Source: Planctomycetota bacterium
GTDB taxonomy: Bacteria > Planctomycetota > Phycisphaerae > Phycisphaerales > SM1A02
DNA length: 53,958 bases
NCBI GenBank assembly: GCA_003671075.1
Contig: QWPT01000007.1
Span: forward strand, 15,600-69,557
Direction of reading: 5' to 3'
Positions 18,955-30,050 of this stretch are shown here, piece by piece. Positions within the stretch are counted from its first letter, which is position 1; each line of letters opens with the position of its first letter. Under the pieces are notes generated by a model. It made no database searches, had not been told where the DNA came from, and saw only the letters and a list, made by a program, of their open reading frames with translations. Position numbers and translations under genes: made by a program.

Positions 18955-19889
18955 TGGCGACTCCACGCTCCACCGCCTCGCGCATCTTCTCGAATCGCGC
19001 ATTCTTGCTGATCTGCCTGATGGCAACCAACATCGCGATGATCGTGTTGGCCGTGCTGCTGATCTCGATCTTCTGGCAGGGCTGGGGCACGCTGTCGTGG
19101 AAATTCATCACCAGCTTCGCATCGCGCAAGCCATCTGAGGCGGGGATTCTTGCGCCATTGATGGGCTCGGTCTGGGTCTGCGCCATTTGCGGGCTGGTGG
19201 CGTTGCCACTGGGAATCGGTACCGCGATCTTCCTCGAGGAGTTTGCGAAACGCACCCGCTTCACTCGCATCATTCAGACCAACATCATGAATCTCGCGGG
19301 CGTTCCGTCGATCGTTTACGGCATCCTGGGATTGACCGCGTTTGCCCGAATGTTCGGCGCCTTCGGAACAACCTCCGAAGACGCCATGAACTTCGGCGAC
19401 AGTGAAAGCCTGCTGTTTCTCCGCATTCCCTTCGGCTCGACCGTCTTGGCTGGCGGGCTCACGCTCATGCTGGTGATTCTTCCCGTCGTGATCATTTCGA
19501 CGCAGGAGGCGTTGCGATCGGTGCCGAGTTCGCTGCGATCAGGCGCGTTTGCGCTGGGCGCGACTCGTTGGCAGACGGTGTGGGCGATCACGCTGCCCGC
19601 AGCGATCCCGGGCATCATGACTGGTGCGATTCTTTCCATGAGCCGCGCCATCGGCGAGAGCGCACCGCTCCTGGTCATCGGTGGACTTCTGTTGGTGTTC
19701 AATACGCCGCAGAACCTCATGAGCGACTTCGCGATTCTTCCGCTGCAAATCTATAACTGGGCCGGTCGCCCGCAGGACAGCTTCCACGCTCTTGCGGCGA
19801 GCGCGATCATCGTGCAGCTTGCGGTGCTGCTCGTCTTCAATGGATTTGCCGTGTTTGTTCGGCAGAAACTGCAGAAGCCACTTCAGTGA
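18954..19889 (+). CDS. pstA: Phosphate ABC transporter permease PstA
   Basis: 311 aa. Six membrane helices starting at [23 protein letters not shown]. Family blocks are [31 protein letters not shown] and the EAA loop [20 protein letters not shown]. Pairs with PstC to form the channel. Its ATG overlaps the pstC stop, and its own stop overlaps the GTG of pstB (GTGA), so the three are translationally coupled. An internal region, [20 protein letters not shown], forms a longer periplasmic loop than usual. Confidence 0.92.
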   Translation: MATPRSTASRIFSNRAFLLICLMATNIAMIVLAVLLISIFWQGWGTLSWKFITSFASRKPSEAGILAPLMGSVWVCAICGLVALPLGIGTAIFLEEFAKRTRFTRIIQTNIMNLAGVPSIVYGILGLTAFARMFGAFGTTSEDAMNFGDSESLLFLRIPFGSTVLAGGLTLMLVILPVVIISTQEALRSVPSSLRSGAFALGATRWQTVWAITLPAAIPGIMTGAILSMSRAIGESAPLLVIGGLLLVFNTPQNLMSDFAILPLQIYNWAGRPQDSFHALAASAIIVQLAVLLVFNGFAVFVRQKLQKPLQ

Positions 19890-20764
19890 CCGACTGCCCC
19901 GTGAGCCAATCCATGCCAACCGAACCACCGAAGCCCCTCACGACTCCCGCTCATGGACACCATGTTGCGGCGCAGCTGGCCATCCCGCTGAGCGCAAGCG
20001 CCCCCGCTACGGCAACGGCAATTCAGGCGCGCGGGTTCTCCAGTTGGTACGGGGAGTTTCAGGCGCTTAAGAGCCTCGATCTTGAGATTCCCGCGCAGCA
20101 GGTGACGGCGTTCATCGGTCCGTCCGGATGCGGAAAGAGCACATTTCTCCGCTGGATCAACCGCATGAACGATCCGATTCCGTCGGCACGCGCCGAAGGA
20201 ACGCTTGAGCTGCAAGGCAAGGATCTGCTCGCCAAATCGGTTGATGTGGTGGATCTTCGTCGTCGCGTCGGAATGGTGTTTCAGAAGCCCAATCCGTTTC
20301 CAAAGTCGATCTACGACAATGTCGCCTTTGGACCGCGCCTCCACAAGCATTACACGCGGGCCGAACTTGACGAACTTGTCGAGCGGAGTCTGCGATCAGC
20401 GTCGATCTGGAACGAGGTGAAGGATCGGCTGCGCAGTTCGGCGCTCGGACTTTCCGGCGGTCAGCAGCAGCGGCTGTGCATCGCGCGCGCGATTGCCGTT
20501 GGTCCTGAGGTCCTGCTTATGGACGAGCCGTGTTCGGCGCTCGATCCAAAGTCGACGCTTGCCATCGAGGAACTCATCGAGACCCTCGCCGACCGATTCA
20601 CCATCGTCATCGTGACCCACAACATGCAGCAAGCCGCGCGTGTCTCCGACCAGACGGCTTTCTTCTTCGAAGGCCGGCTGATTGAGTCGGGAAATACAGA
20701 GTCCATCTTCACCAAGCCGAAGATCAAGCAGACCGAGGATTATGTCACCGGCCGCTTCGGCTGA
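19886..20764 (+). CDS. pstB: Phosphate ABC transporter ATPase PstB
   Basis: 292 aa. Energises PstCA. Walker [11 protein letters not shown]-loop [18 protein letters not shown], signature [14 protein letters not shown], Walker [14 protein letters not shown] and the switch histidine in [14 protein letters not shown]. The GTG start overlaps the pstA stop. The first 45 residues (Pro/Thr/Ala-rich) precede the conserved start at [11 protein letters not shown] and are longer than usual, so a later start such as Met10 cannot be excluded. Confidence 0.94.
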   Translation: MTDCPVSQSMPTEPPKPLTTPAHGHHVAAQLAIPLSASAPATATAIQARGFSSWYGEFQALKSLDLEIPAQQVTAFIGPSGCGKSTFLRWINRMNDPIPSARAEGTLELQGKDLLAKSVDVVDLRRRVGMVFQKPNPFPKSIYDNVAFGPRLHKHYTRAELDELVERSLRSASIWNEVKDRLRSSALGLSGGQQQRLCIARAIAVGPEVLLMDEPCSALDPKSTLAIEELIETLADRFTIVIVTHNMQQAARVSDQTAFFFEGRLIESGNTESIFTKPKIKQTEDYVTGRFG

Positions 20765-20786
20765 CCGAAGTTAGGAAGGACCACCA

Positions 20787-21443
20787 ATGTCAGTAAACCT
20801 CCAATCGCGCGTCATCGACCTCCGCCGCAACCTGCTCGCCCTCGGCGCGGTGGTGGAGCAGCGGGTGATGAATGTCATTGATGTCATCCGCGACGGCGAT
20901 GTCGAACTCGCGCGCATCGTTCGTTCCGGGGACGCCGAAATCGACCAGATGCAACTCGACCTCGAGGCCGAATGCATGCGACTCTTGGCTCTGGGCAGTC
21001 CGGTGGCCGGCGACCTGAGGCTCATCCTGACGGCGATGCGCGTCTCCAACGAGCTCGAGCGCATCGCCGATATGGCCAAGGGAATTTCCAAGCGGGTGAT
21101 TCGCTTGGTGGATTCGGGAAACTACCGCTATCCGAGTTCCCTGGTTCAGATGGCCGAAGCCGCGCTGAACATGCTGCGCGATGTACTTATCGCCTTCTCG
21201 AACGAGGACATTCGCCTCTGCCTGGAAGTGCGCCGCGCCGATGCCTATGTCGACAATCTCAATCGCGAGGTTGTTGCGTGGGCGCGCGAGTGGATCGAGC
21301 AGGATGTCGAGAAATCAGGCGCTGCGATCGAGTTGTTGGCCATCGCCCAACGCGTCGAGCGGCTGGCCGACATCGTCACCGCTATCGCCGAGGACACCGT
21401 GTTTCTCGTCGAAGGTCGCTTGGTGCGCCACGGCCTCGAGTGA
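20787..21443 (+). CDS. phoU: Phosphate signalling protein PhoU
   Basis: 218 aa, all-helical. Two PhoU repeats: residues 1-105 (LRRNLLALGAVVEQRVMNVID, DAEIDQMQLDLEAECMRLLAL, ILTAMRVSNELERIADMAKGIS) and 110-215 (ERLADIVTAIAEDTVFLVEG). The E/DxxxD metal-binding clusters are kept (NELERIADMAK). Connects transporter state to PhoR. AAGGA lies 9 nt before the ATG, 22 bp after pstB. Last gene of the phosphate cluster. Confidence 0.93.
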   Translation: MSVNLQSRVIDLRRNLLALGAVVEQRVMNVIDVIRDGDVELARIVRSGDAEIDQMQLDLEAECMRLLALGSPVAGDLRLILTAMRVSNELERIADMAKGISKRVIRLVDSGNYRYPSSLVQMAEAALNMLRDVLIAFSNEDIRLCLEVRRADAYVDNLNREVVAWAREWIEQDVEKSGAAIELLAIAQRVERLADIVTAIAEDTVFLVEGRLVRHGLE

Positions 21444-21541
21444 ACGAGTCCGTTCGCGCAGGTTTCGCTCTGTAGGGGTTGCGCCCCAACGCCCTCGCTG
21501 ATTCTTGGCGGGGTTTCTGGCAATTTTCGAACGCTGGCGTA

Positions 21542-21560
21542 GACTCGGCTCGACCGAGTC
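21542..21560. other. Inverted repeat between phoU and orf168
   Basis: GACTCGG-CTCGA-CCGAGTC, a perfect 7-bp stem with a 5-base loop, without a T run. It overlaps a TAGACT -10-like hexamer (21540-21545) and could be an operator or the 5' end of the next transcript. Confidence 0.35.
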
Positions 21561-21570
21561 ACTGCACCAA

Positions 21571-22077
21571 ATGCGCCCCAACGCGACCAGCCGCCTCAGA
21601 ATCGAACGACAGCCTCATCCGAAGTTGGATGCGCGGGCTGAGCGTGTGTTTCGTCAAGCGGTTGCCCGCGAAATGCTGTTGGCGCGTGAGTCTGCGCGCG
21701 AGCCGGACTTTGATCCCAACGATGCGCGCTGGAGGCTCGCCACCGAAACGCAGCAGGCGTTGCAGGGCGCGGTGCTCGCTTACGAAGATCGACGCTCACT
21801 TCTAGCGCTCGCTCATCGAATGGGAATTCGTGCGTTTGACGCCAACCTGATCCTCGCCATCGTGCAGGATCGGGCGCGCCGCGGCGAGTCGCTTCAATCA
21901 GCGGCACCGACCATCGCCGTACTGCCTCGGCCAACGGCGGCGGCTTCGTCAGTGATGCCGTCATCAGTCGAACCGTCATCGGTAACACTGCCATCAGTAA
22001 CACTGCTTTGGGTTGCGGCAATCGCCATCGCCATGCTGGTTGATTCGATCCTCATCGCGTGGATCATCTTCAGCTGA
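21571..22077 (+). CDS. Hypothetical protein with a C-terminal membrane helix
   Basis: 168 aa from the ATG at 21571. Residues 15-100 are helical and charged (RVFRQAVAREMLLARES, DPNDARWRLATETQQALQGAVLAYEDRRSLLALAHRMGIRAFDANLILAIVQDRARRGE). A Pro/Ser-rich linker with 12-bp-type repeats (PSSVEPSSVTLPSVTL) follows, then one C-terminal membrane helix (WVAAIAIAMLVDSILIAWII). This is a tail-anchored layout with the conserved part in the cytoplasm. I do not recognise the family. Confidence 0.65.
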   Translation: MRPNATSRLRIERQPHPKLDARAERVFRQAVAREMLLARESAREPDFDPNDARWRLATETQQALQGAVLAYEDRRSLLALAHRMGIRAFDANLILAIVQDRARRGESLQSAAPTIAVLPRPTAAASSVMPSSVEPSSVTLPSVTLLWVAAIAIAMLVDSILIAWIIFS

Positions 22078-22080
22078 TCG

Positions 22081-22809
22081 TTAGGCCGCGAGAATGATCC
22101 GGACTTCAGTGAGGCCGATTCGCTCGGCAAAACCGAGTTCGACCAAAGCCTCCAGTGCGGCTTCCTGCTCGGCGGCCTTCTTGCTCAGCCCCCAGGTCGC
22201 CTTAAATCGGCGCCCAGCGAGCTCGACGCAGATCTCGAAGGACTTCGCGTGATCGGGCCCCTTCTCATCGAGCACGAGATAGGCCGGCGTGCCGAGATCC
22301 TTTCGTTGCAGCGATTGCTGCAGCACGCTCTTAAAGTTCTGCTGGTGGCCAAGGCGCGTCGATTCCTCGATGCGCTCGTTGAGGCAGTTCAAGATGAAGA
22401 TGCGCGCGGGATCGATACCGCCGTCGAGGTAGATCGCGCCGACGACTGATTCAAAGAGCGCGGCGAGAAGCGAATGGGGAAGCACCGTGCGGTCGCCCAT
22501 GCCCTTGCCCAATTGAACCGCGTCGGCGAGGCCGAGGTCGACGGCGATCTCGGCGCAGACGCGTCGGCTGACGGCGTTGGACTTGATCTTGGTGAGCTCA
22601 CCTTCGAGTTCACCGGGAAAGCGGCGGTAAAGATGCTCGCACACCACGGTTCCCAAGATCGCGTCGCCGAGGAACTCGAGTCGCTCGTTGCTTGCCACCC
22701 GGTTGGCGGCAATCGACGCGTGCACCAAGGCCTGCGCGAGCAAGGCCTTGTCGGTGAACTGATAACAAATGCGTTGCTCGATAATTTCGAGCGAGATCGC
22801 TTCACTCAT
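22081..22809 (-). CDS. rnc: Ribonuclease III
   Basis: 242 aa. Cleaves double-stranded RNA, including rRNA precursors. The catalytic domain (residues 1-155) has the signature NERLEFLGDAILGTVV and the second acidic site LFESVVGAIYLDGG. The C-terminal dsRNA-binding domain has FKSVLQQSLQRKDLGTPAYLVLDEKGPDHAKSF and GLSKKAAEQEAALEAL. It converges on orf168 with 3 bp between the stops and is divergent from rpmH, with 222 bp between. Confidence 0.95.
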   Translation of the reverse strand: MSEAISLEIIEQRICYQFTDKALLAQALVHASIAANRVASNERLEFLGDAILGTVVCEHLYRRFPGELEGELTKIKSNAVSRRVCAEIAVDLGLADAVQLGKGMGDRTVLPHSLLAALFESVVGAIYLDGGIDPARIFILNCLNERIEESTRLGHQQNFKSVLQQSLQRKDLGTPAYLVLDEKGPDHAKSFEICVELAGRRFKATWGLSKKAAEQEAALEALVELGFAERIGLTEVRIILAA

Positions 22810-23031
22810 AGGGATACCTGCCTTTGGGCAAGTCTCGGATTGATCGAAGCGAGTTCTCCAGGCGCCGCGAACGCCGCGGAGGCTGGAGGACTGTCATCGA
22901 TGTCTGAAATCTAACCTGATATCGACGGTTGCGAGTTGAACTTCGCAAGTTCTCCTGATTTCTACATGGTCGGATCGCTTGCGGAAGGCGCGGCACCCTG
23001 TTAGTCTTGTCAGCCCGCTCTAGAGGTCTTT

Positions 23032-23166
23032 ATGCACTATCCGCACAAACTCAGCCGCATTAAGAAGATTCGCAAATCCGGTTTCCGCAAGCGCATGTCC
23101 ACGCGCGCGGGCCGCAAAATCATCAACGCGAAGCGTCGGCTTGGCCGCACGCTGAAGCTGCGCTGA
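23032..23166 (+). CDS. rpmH: 50S ribosomal protein L34
   Basis: 44 aa, small and easily missed. The protein has the L34 core KIRKSGFRKRMSTRAGRKI followed by INAKRRLGRTLKLR; the N-terminus MHYPHKLSRI differs from the common MKRTYQPS. AGAGG lies 6 nt before the ATG, and TTGCGG-N17-TAGTCT upstream is a plausible promoter. In most bacteria rpmH is followed by rnpA; here it is followed by tandem repeats, a terminator and aroK, so it forms its own unit. Confidence 0.9.
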   Translation: MHYPHKLSRIKKIRKSGFRKRMSTRAGRKIINAKRRLGRTLKLR

Positions 23167-23174
23167 TCTGATTA

Positions 23175-23221
23175 CTCGATCACCCGATCGATCACCCGAT
23201 CGATCACCCGACCGACCGATC
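23175..23221. repeat. Tandem 12-bp repeats after rpmH
   Basis: About four units of gatcgatcaccc, the first and last degenerate. They start 9 bp after the rpmH stop. Confidence 0.8.
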
Positions 23222-23274
23222 GCTGACGGACTCCCGCCAGCACGCTTCGCTCGGCATCACCGTGATGCAATTTG

Positions 23275-23306
23275 CGCGCGACCGTAAGAAGGTCGTGCGT
23301 TTTTTT
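23275..23306 (+). terminator. Rho-independent terminator of rpmH
   Basis: A 9-bp stem (CGCGCGACC with GGTCGTGCG, one G.U pair), a loop of 7 and a run of seven T. It lies 110 bp after rpmH. Confidence 0.85.
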
Positions 23307-23361
23307 GGATCGGATGGTTGCGCTTCGGTGCGTTGCTTTCACAGGCCGCTAGGCTGACCGC

Positions 23362-23925
23362 ATGCCAACGCTTCCGCTGCGCCGACACATCATTCTCATG
23401 GGGCTGCGGGCATCGGGAAAGTCGACTTTGGGCGCTGAAACAGCGCTTTTACTCGGTGTGCCCTTCGTCGACCTCGACGATCGGACCCGCGCGATTCTCG
23501 GTGACCCCACGGTGGCCAAGGCGTTCGAGCGGGTCGGCGAACCTGGATTTCGTGCTGCGGAATCAACGGCGCTCGCCGAGGCACTCGCGCAGCCACCGCA
23601 AGTCATCGCCCTCGGTGGAGGGACGCCGACCGCGCCCCGAGCGGCAGACGCGTTGGCGGCCGCCCGGCGGGAATCCCGCGCGCTGTTGGTGTTTCTCGAT
23701 TTGCCGCTCGAACTCCTAGCCGAGCGCTTGGCGGCCCATCAAGGAGATCGCCCCAGCCTGACCGGCCGGGGCGTTGTGGAGGAGATCGAGGATGTGGCGC
23801 GCATGCGCCGCCCACTTTACGCGGCGCTGGCGGAGCTGCGCTTCTTCGAACCCTTGCGGGCAACGGCGTTGGTTTCGATCATCACTTCGCAGGTCGGCTC
23901 CGATTCCTCTTCAACGCGCGGCTGA
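23362..23925 (+). CDS. aroK: Shikimate kinase
   Basis: 187 aa. Phosphorylates shikimate in the aromatic amino acid pathway. P-loop GLRASGKST, shikimate-binding Asp and Arg in FVDLDDRTR, the block GEPGFRAAESTAL, and GGGTPTAPR. The lid arginine is in GDRPSLTGRG. TAGGCT lies 6 nt before the ATG with no ribosome binding site. The last 36 codons lie opposite the end of the PilZ gene on the other strand. Confidence 0.92.
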   Translation: MPTLPLRRHIILMGLRASGKSTLGAETALLLGVPFVDLDDRTRAILGDPTVAKAFERVGEPGFRAAESTALAEALAQPPQVIALGGGTPTAPRAADALAAARRESRALLVFLDLPLELLAERLAAHQGDRPSLTGRGVVEEIEDVARMRRPLYAALAELRFFEPLRATALVSIITSQVGSDSSSTRG

Positions 23926-24353
23926 GTAGGCGCGCGGCGCAGCCATTTCTGCGAGAGGTAGCGCTCGAGAGATTCGCGGGCGCCAGCGGCGAAAGTCTCG
24001 AATTCAACGACCATGCGCCTCGGTCCTGGATCGTCGATTTCGTCGAACACGCGCACAATGCGGCCTTCGGCACAGATCGGCTTTGTGCAGCCAGGAAGCG
24101 TGACCTCGACGGAAACTCGGGTACCCACAGGCAGCGGTTCATCGAGTTCGAGGCGGATGCCGCCGAGAGAAATCTCGTAGACATGGCCGTCCACCTGGCT
24201 GTCCACATGGCCTTCCACATGGCCGTCCACATGCTCCCCCTCGCGACCATTCGATGTCCGGTTCGAGGTTGCGAGAGGCGAAACCGCCACCGCGCTGTAC
24301 ATGGGGTCGACGGTGAATCGTTCGTGGCGGCGGCGGTCGTTGGTCTGCGTCAT
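23817..24353 (-). CDS. PilZ-domain protein
   Basis: 178 aa. PilZ domains bind c-di-GMP. The first motif DRRRHERF (RxxxR, residues 6-13) is present, and the second reads EISLGG where (D/N)xSxxG is usual, so binding is likely but not certain. Between the motifs sits an expansion of four 12-bp units (24182-24229) that encodes HVDG-like repeats. The C-terminal 36 residues overlap aroK in antisense by 109 bp. No output domain is attached. Confidence 0.75.
   Translation of the reverse strand: MTQTNDRRRHERFTVDPMYSAVAVSPLATSNRTSNGREGEHVDGHVEGHVDSQVDGHVYEISLGGIRLELDEPLPVGTRVSVEVTLPGCTKPICAEGRIVRVFDEIDDPGPRRMVVEFETFAAGARESLERYLSQKWLRRAPTQPRVEEESEPTCEVMIETNAVARKGSKKRSSASAA
24182..24229 (-). repeat. Four 12-bp in-frame repeats within the PilZ gene
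   Basis: The plus-strand unit catggccgtcca is repeated four times with small changes. It encodes (H/Q)V(D/E)(G/S) repeats. Confidence 0.85.
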
Positions 24354-24465
24354 GGCGATGGCTTGTCATCGGCACGAGGGCACTGGATTCGTTGACGGAT
24401 CCAACCATAGGTTGGAGATCGCTGTTCATACGCAAGAATTGCTCCCCCCCTGCTATCTTCGCGGC

Positions 24466-25470
24466 ATGTCGCAACCTGTCATCCTGCGCGGCGCCGAGGC
24501 GCCAATGGAGCCGCTCGTCGGGAAGACCATCGCCGTGCTCGGCTACGGCAACCAAGGGCGGGCGCACGCGCTGAACCTTCGGGATTCGGGGCTGCGCGTC
24601 GTGGTCGGCGGGCGTGCGGGGTCGCAGAAAGTTGAGCTGGCGAGCCGCGAGGGCTTCGAGGCGATGGAACTTTCCGCGGCGGCGATGCTGGCGGATCTGG
24701 CGATCATCGCCCTTCCCGACCAGGCGCAACCGACGGCGTGGGCGAAGTGGATCGAGGATGCGCTGCCGACCGGCGCGGTGGTTGGCTTCGTGCATGGCTT
24801 TGCCATTCGGTTCGGATTCATCACGCCGCGGGCAGATCTGGGCGTGGTGCTGGTGGCCCCCAAGGGTCCGGGCGCGACGGTGCGTGCGCGTTACGAGGAG
24901 GGACTGGGGATTCCCGCGCTCTTTGCCGTGGAACGCGAGAACGCCGCAGGCTGCGCGCGTGCCATGGCCATCGCTTGGGGTGCCGGTATCGGCTGCGCAC
25001 GCAGCGGACTCATCGAGGCGAGTTTCGCCGCCGAAGCCGAAAGCGATCTCTTCGGCGAGCAGGCGGTGCTGTGTGGTGGGCTGATGGCGCTGGTGCACGA
25101 GAGCTTCGCGCTGTTGGTCGAGGCGGGCTATTCGCCCGAGGTTGCCTACATCGAGTGCTGCCACGAGGTGAAGCAGGTTGCGGACCTCGTTTATGCGCGC
25201 GGGCCGGAGGGCATGCGGCGAGCGATCTCCGACACCGCGGAGTTCGGCGCGTTCGTTGCGGAAAACGCGCTTGTCGACGAGCATCTGCGCGCGAAGTTGC
25301 GAGCGCTGCTGACCGATGTCCGCAGCGGCGCCTTTGCCGAGCGTTTCATGCGCGACCACGACGCAGGGCATCCTGAGTTCCGCGCGTGGCGCAAGGCTTC
25401 CAGCGGCCATCCCATCGAGGCCGCCAGCGCAACGGTGCGTGGACTGATGCCGTGGCTCCGCGACGCGTGA
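24466..25470 (+). CDS. ilvC: Ketol-acid reductoisomerase
   Basis: 334 aa, class I length. Second step of branched-chain amino acid synthesis. The NADP fold has VLGYGNQGRAHALNLRDSG. The catalytic His is in VHGFAIRFGFI and the lysine in VAPKGPG. The two metal-binding carboxylate sites are in EASFAAEAESDLFGEQAVLCGG and in EVAYIECCHEVKQVADL. Family positions are kept, although the sequence is rather diverged. It stands alone, without ilvB, ilvN or leu genes. TATCTT lies 6 nt before the ATG with no Shine-Dalgarno sequence. Confidence 0.9.
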   Translation: MSQPVILRGAEAPMEPLVGKTIAVLGYGNQGRAHALNLRDSGLRVVVGGRAGSQKVELASREGFEAMELSAAAMLADLAIIALPDQAQPTAWAKWIEDALPTGAVVGFVHGFAIRFGFITPRADLGVVLVAPKGPGATVRARYEEGLGIPALFAVERENAAGCARAMAIAWGAGIGCARSGLIEASFAAEAESDLFGEQAVLCGGLMALVHESFALLVEAGYSPEVAYIECCHEVKQVADLVYARGPEGMRRAISDTAEFGAFVAENALVDEHLRAKLRALLTDVRSGAFAERFMRDHDAGHPEFRAWRKASSGHPIEAASATVRGLMPWLRDA

Positions 25471-25525
25471 CGATGCATGATCGATGCATGACTGGCGCAT
25501 GACTGGCGGATGACTGGCGGATGGC
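25466..25525. repeat. 11-bp tandem repeats overlapping the 3' end of ilvC
   Basis: After the ilvC TGA, units like atgactggcg(c/g) recur about four times at 11-bp spacing, preceded by two degenerate atgcatga copies. Each copy contains ATGA. The array runs up to the first possible ATG of uppP. Confidence 0.75.
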
Positions 25526-26408
25526 ACCGTCCGTTGCCGATAGATCCCGTGTGACCATTCTTCAAGCGATCATTCTTGGCCTCGTCGAAGGCGTAACCGA
25601 GTACCTGCCCGTCAGTTCGACCGGCCATCTCATTCTGACCGCGTGGCTCCTCGGTTTGTCCGAAGACGCAGCGAAAAAAGCTGCTCTCGACTCGTTCAAC
25701 ATCGTGATCCAGGGCGGCGCGATCTTGGCCGTGCTCGGACTCTATCGCGCGCGAGTTGCTGCGATGGTGAAAGGACTTTCCGGTGCCAACCACGCGGGAT
25801 TGATGCTGTTTTTGAAGTTGATCGTCGCGTTCCTGCCCGCGGCCGTGCTCGGACTGATGTTCAACAAGGCGATCAAGGAACGGCTCTTCCTGCCTATCCC
25901 CGTGCTCATGGCGCTTGGTGGCGGCGGCGTGCTTCTTCTCGTGCTTTCGCCGTGGATCCGCACGCTGGTCGGCCGCGAGCGCGACGAGAAGGACGATTTC
26001 TCGATGCTGTCGTTTCAGCACGCGCTGGCGATTGGATTCATGCAGGCGCTGGCGATGTGGCCAGGAACGAGCCGGTCGATGGTGACGATCTTGGGCGGCA
26101 TGCTGTTCGGACTCTCGCCCCGACGCGCGGCCGAGTTCAGTTTCTTGCTGGGATTACCCACGCTGAGCGCGGCCTGTGCGTATGAAATCTTTAAGCAGCG
26201 TGACGATCTCGGCGTGCGCATCGATGAACTCGGAGGACCGGCACCGATCTTGATCGGCCTTGCAGTTGCCGCGATTTCAGCGGCGTTTGCTGTGAAATGG
26301 CTGGTTGGCTACCTGTCGCGCGGCGGATTCGCGGTGTTCGGCTGGTGGCGCGTGGCGGTGGCGACGGCACTTGGTGCAGTGATTCTGAGCGGAAACATGA
26401 CGCTGTAG
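25521..26408 (+). CDS. uppP: Undecaprenyl-diphosphatase
   Basis: 295 aa from the ATG at 25521, or 285 aa from the GTG at 25551, which better matches the family N-terminus (TILQAIILGLVEGVTEYLPVSSTGH). Removes a phosphate from undecaprenyl pyrophosphate in the membrane for reuse in peptidoglycan synthesis. The catalytic Glu-rich first helix and PVSSTGH are present, as is the second motif, WPGTSRSMVTILGG. About eight membrane helices. The 5' end overlaps the ilvC-side repeat array if the first ATG is used. Confidence 0.92.
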   Translation: MAPSVADRSRVTILQAIILGLVEGVTEYLPVSSTGHLILTAWLLGLSEDAAKKAALDSFNIVIQGGAILAVLGLYRARVAAMVKGLSGANHAGLMLFLKLIVAFLPAAVLGLMFNKAIKERLFLPIPVLMALGGGGVLLLVLSPWIRTLVGRERDEKDDFSMLSFQHALAIGFMQALAMWPGTSRSMVTILGGMLFGLSPRRAAEFSFLLGLPTLSAACAYEIFKQRDDLGVRIDELGGPAPILIGLAVAAISAAFAVKWLVGYLSRGGFAVFGWWRVAVATALGAVILSGNMTL

Positions 26409-26430
26409 CGCCGATCCTGGGCCGCGCACA

Positions 26431-26937
26431 TCACAGATCGGCGTAGGAACCGCTCACTGGTTCGCCAAGCGCGGGGCGGAACTTTCCGATGAGCGTGCCC
26501 ACGCGTAGTCGCGTTGCGGCGGGATCGTCGCCGATGCCAACGATGCCTTCCATATCGAGGAAGTTGCCCAGGCCAGCCACTGCGTCGAGATGCACACGCA
26601 CATTTCCCGCGCGCCACAGCTCTCGGCGCTTGATGATGATGTTGGAGATCTTGCGGTCGAGCGAAGGCCAACGCACCGCGACCTGCGTTTCATCGAGGCT
26701 GGTCCAACGCGACACACGCGCGTTGGTTCGATCGGCGCGGTCGTACCAAATCCACTCTTCGCGAATGGTGCCCGTGTCCTCATTGCGCTCGACGCGACGC
26801 TTGAGGCGGCCTTCGGGCACACGAACATACTCGTCGGTCTGCAGCAACACGCCCATCGATCGCGCATCCATCACCAGACAAATCGATCGCGCGAGGCCAA
26901 TGTTGCGCAGTTCGGCCTTGAACTCGATGTTCTTCAT
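26431..26937 (-). CDS. CYTH-domain protein (class IV adenylate cyclase/triphosphatase fold)
   Basis: 168 aa. The N-terminus NIEFKAELRN and the block LLQTDEYVRVPEGRLKRRVE match CYTH enzymes, which bind triphosphate in a beta tunnel. LDAVAGLGNFLDMEGIV is the matching C-terminal block. The ExExK motif is reduced to ExK, as in several CyaB-like members. Activity could be cAMP formation, tripolyphosphate or thiamine triphosphate hydrolysis; the sequence does not decide. It lies 8 bp after orf184 on the same strand. Confidence 0.75.
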   Translation of the reverse strand: MKNIEFKAELRNIGLARSICLVMDARSMGVLLQTDEYVRVPEGRLKRRVERNEDTGTIREEWIWYDRADRTNARVSRWTSLDETQVAVRWPSLDRKISNIIIKRRELWRAGNVRVHLDAVAGLGNFLDMEGIVGIGDDPAATRLRVGTLIGKFRPALGEPVSGSYADL

Positions 26938-26945
26938 GCGGCGGC

Positions 26946-27500
26946 TTAGCCCCCGCCGCTCGCGCGCAACACGGAGTCGCGGGCAGCGGCGGCCTGTTGA
27001 GCGGTTTGCATGGGCATTCCCGCCGCAATGCGCGCAAGTTGTCGCTCGGCCTCAAGACGATCGGCAACCTCGAGCATCAACGCCGGGCACTGCGCATCGG
27101 CCGTGATTCTGTAGATGCGCCAAGCGGCGAGATCGGTGCTGGGATTTCCGGCGAACCACACTTCGCCACTACCCGCGGCCGCCGTCACGCTCACCAGATT
27201 GGTAGCGCCGCGCAGGATGTCCTGCGTCGGACAGCGCGTGATGGCACCACCGTCGCGGCGCGTTTCGATCTGAAAAATCGAGCGCTCGCTGGGGACGCTC
27301 GAAAGCGGATGAACGATTTGGATGAGCGAAACCTCGACCTGACCTTCACCCGAAGTTTCCACCATCGCCGTCGCGTGCACGATTACCTCGGGGCGCGCAA
27401 GAAAGCTGCCGCCGAGGAACCAGACGAGCAACGCCGCCAATGCGACAAAGACCGCGATGCGGAAGGAGAGATTGCGAACGCCGAGGAGGACTTGCGACAC
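26946..27500 (-). CDS. Membrane-anchored hypothetical protein
   Basis: 184 aa from a GTG start. One N-terminal membrane helix (FRIAVFVALAALLVWFLGGSFL) and then an extracytoplasmic domain of about 140 residues, with two isolated cysteines and the strand-rich segments EVIVHATAMVETSGEGQVEVSLIQIVHPL. The C-terminal helix is Ala/Gln-rich. Family not recognised. It lies between ligA and the CYTH gene on the same strand. Confidence 0.6.
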   Translation of the reverse strand: MSQVLLGVRNLSFRIAVFVALAALLVWFLGGSFLARPEVIVHATAMVETSGEGQVEVSLIQIVHPLSSVPSERSIFQIETRRDGGAITRCPTQDILRGATNLVSVTAAAGSGEVWFAGNPSTDLAAWRIYRITADAQCPALMLEVADRLEAERQLARIAAGMPMQTAQQAAAARDSVLRASGGG

Positions 27501-27527
27501 GGTGGTATGGATTCCGAGTCGGCGATT

Positions 27528-29975
<2,448 letters not shown>

Positions 29976-30010
29976 TTATATCGAAGCGGGACTTTTTCTC
30001 CTGCCCAGTG

Positions 30011-30039
30011 TTCCAATGAAACCCTTGGCTCTGTATCAT
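30011..30039 (+). promoter_or_regulatory. Candidate promoter ahead of the structured leader RNA
   Basis: TTCCAA (30011-30016), a 17-bp spacer and TATCAT (30034-30039). Transcription would begin about 7-8 nt later, just before the first stem of the structured RNA. Confidence 0.4.
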
Positions 30040-30050
30040 TTGGGCTCGCA

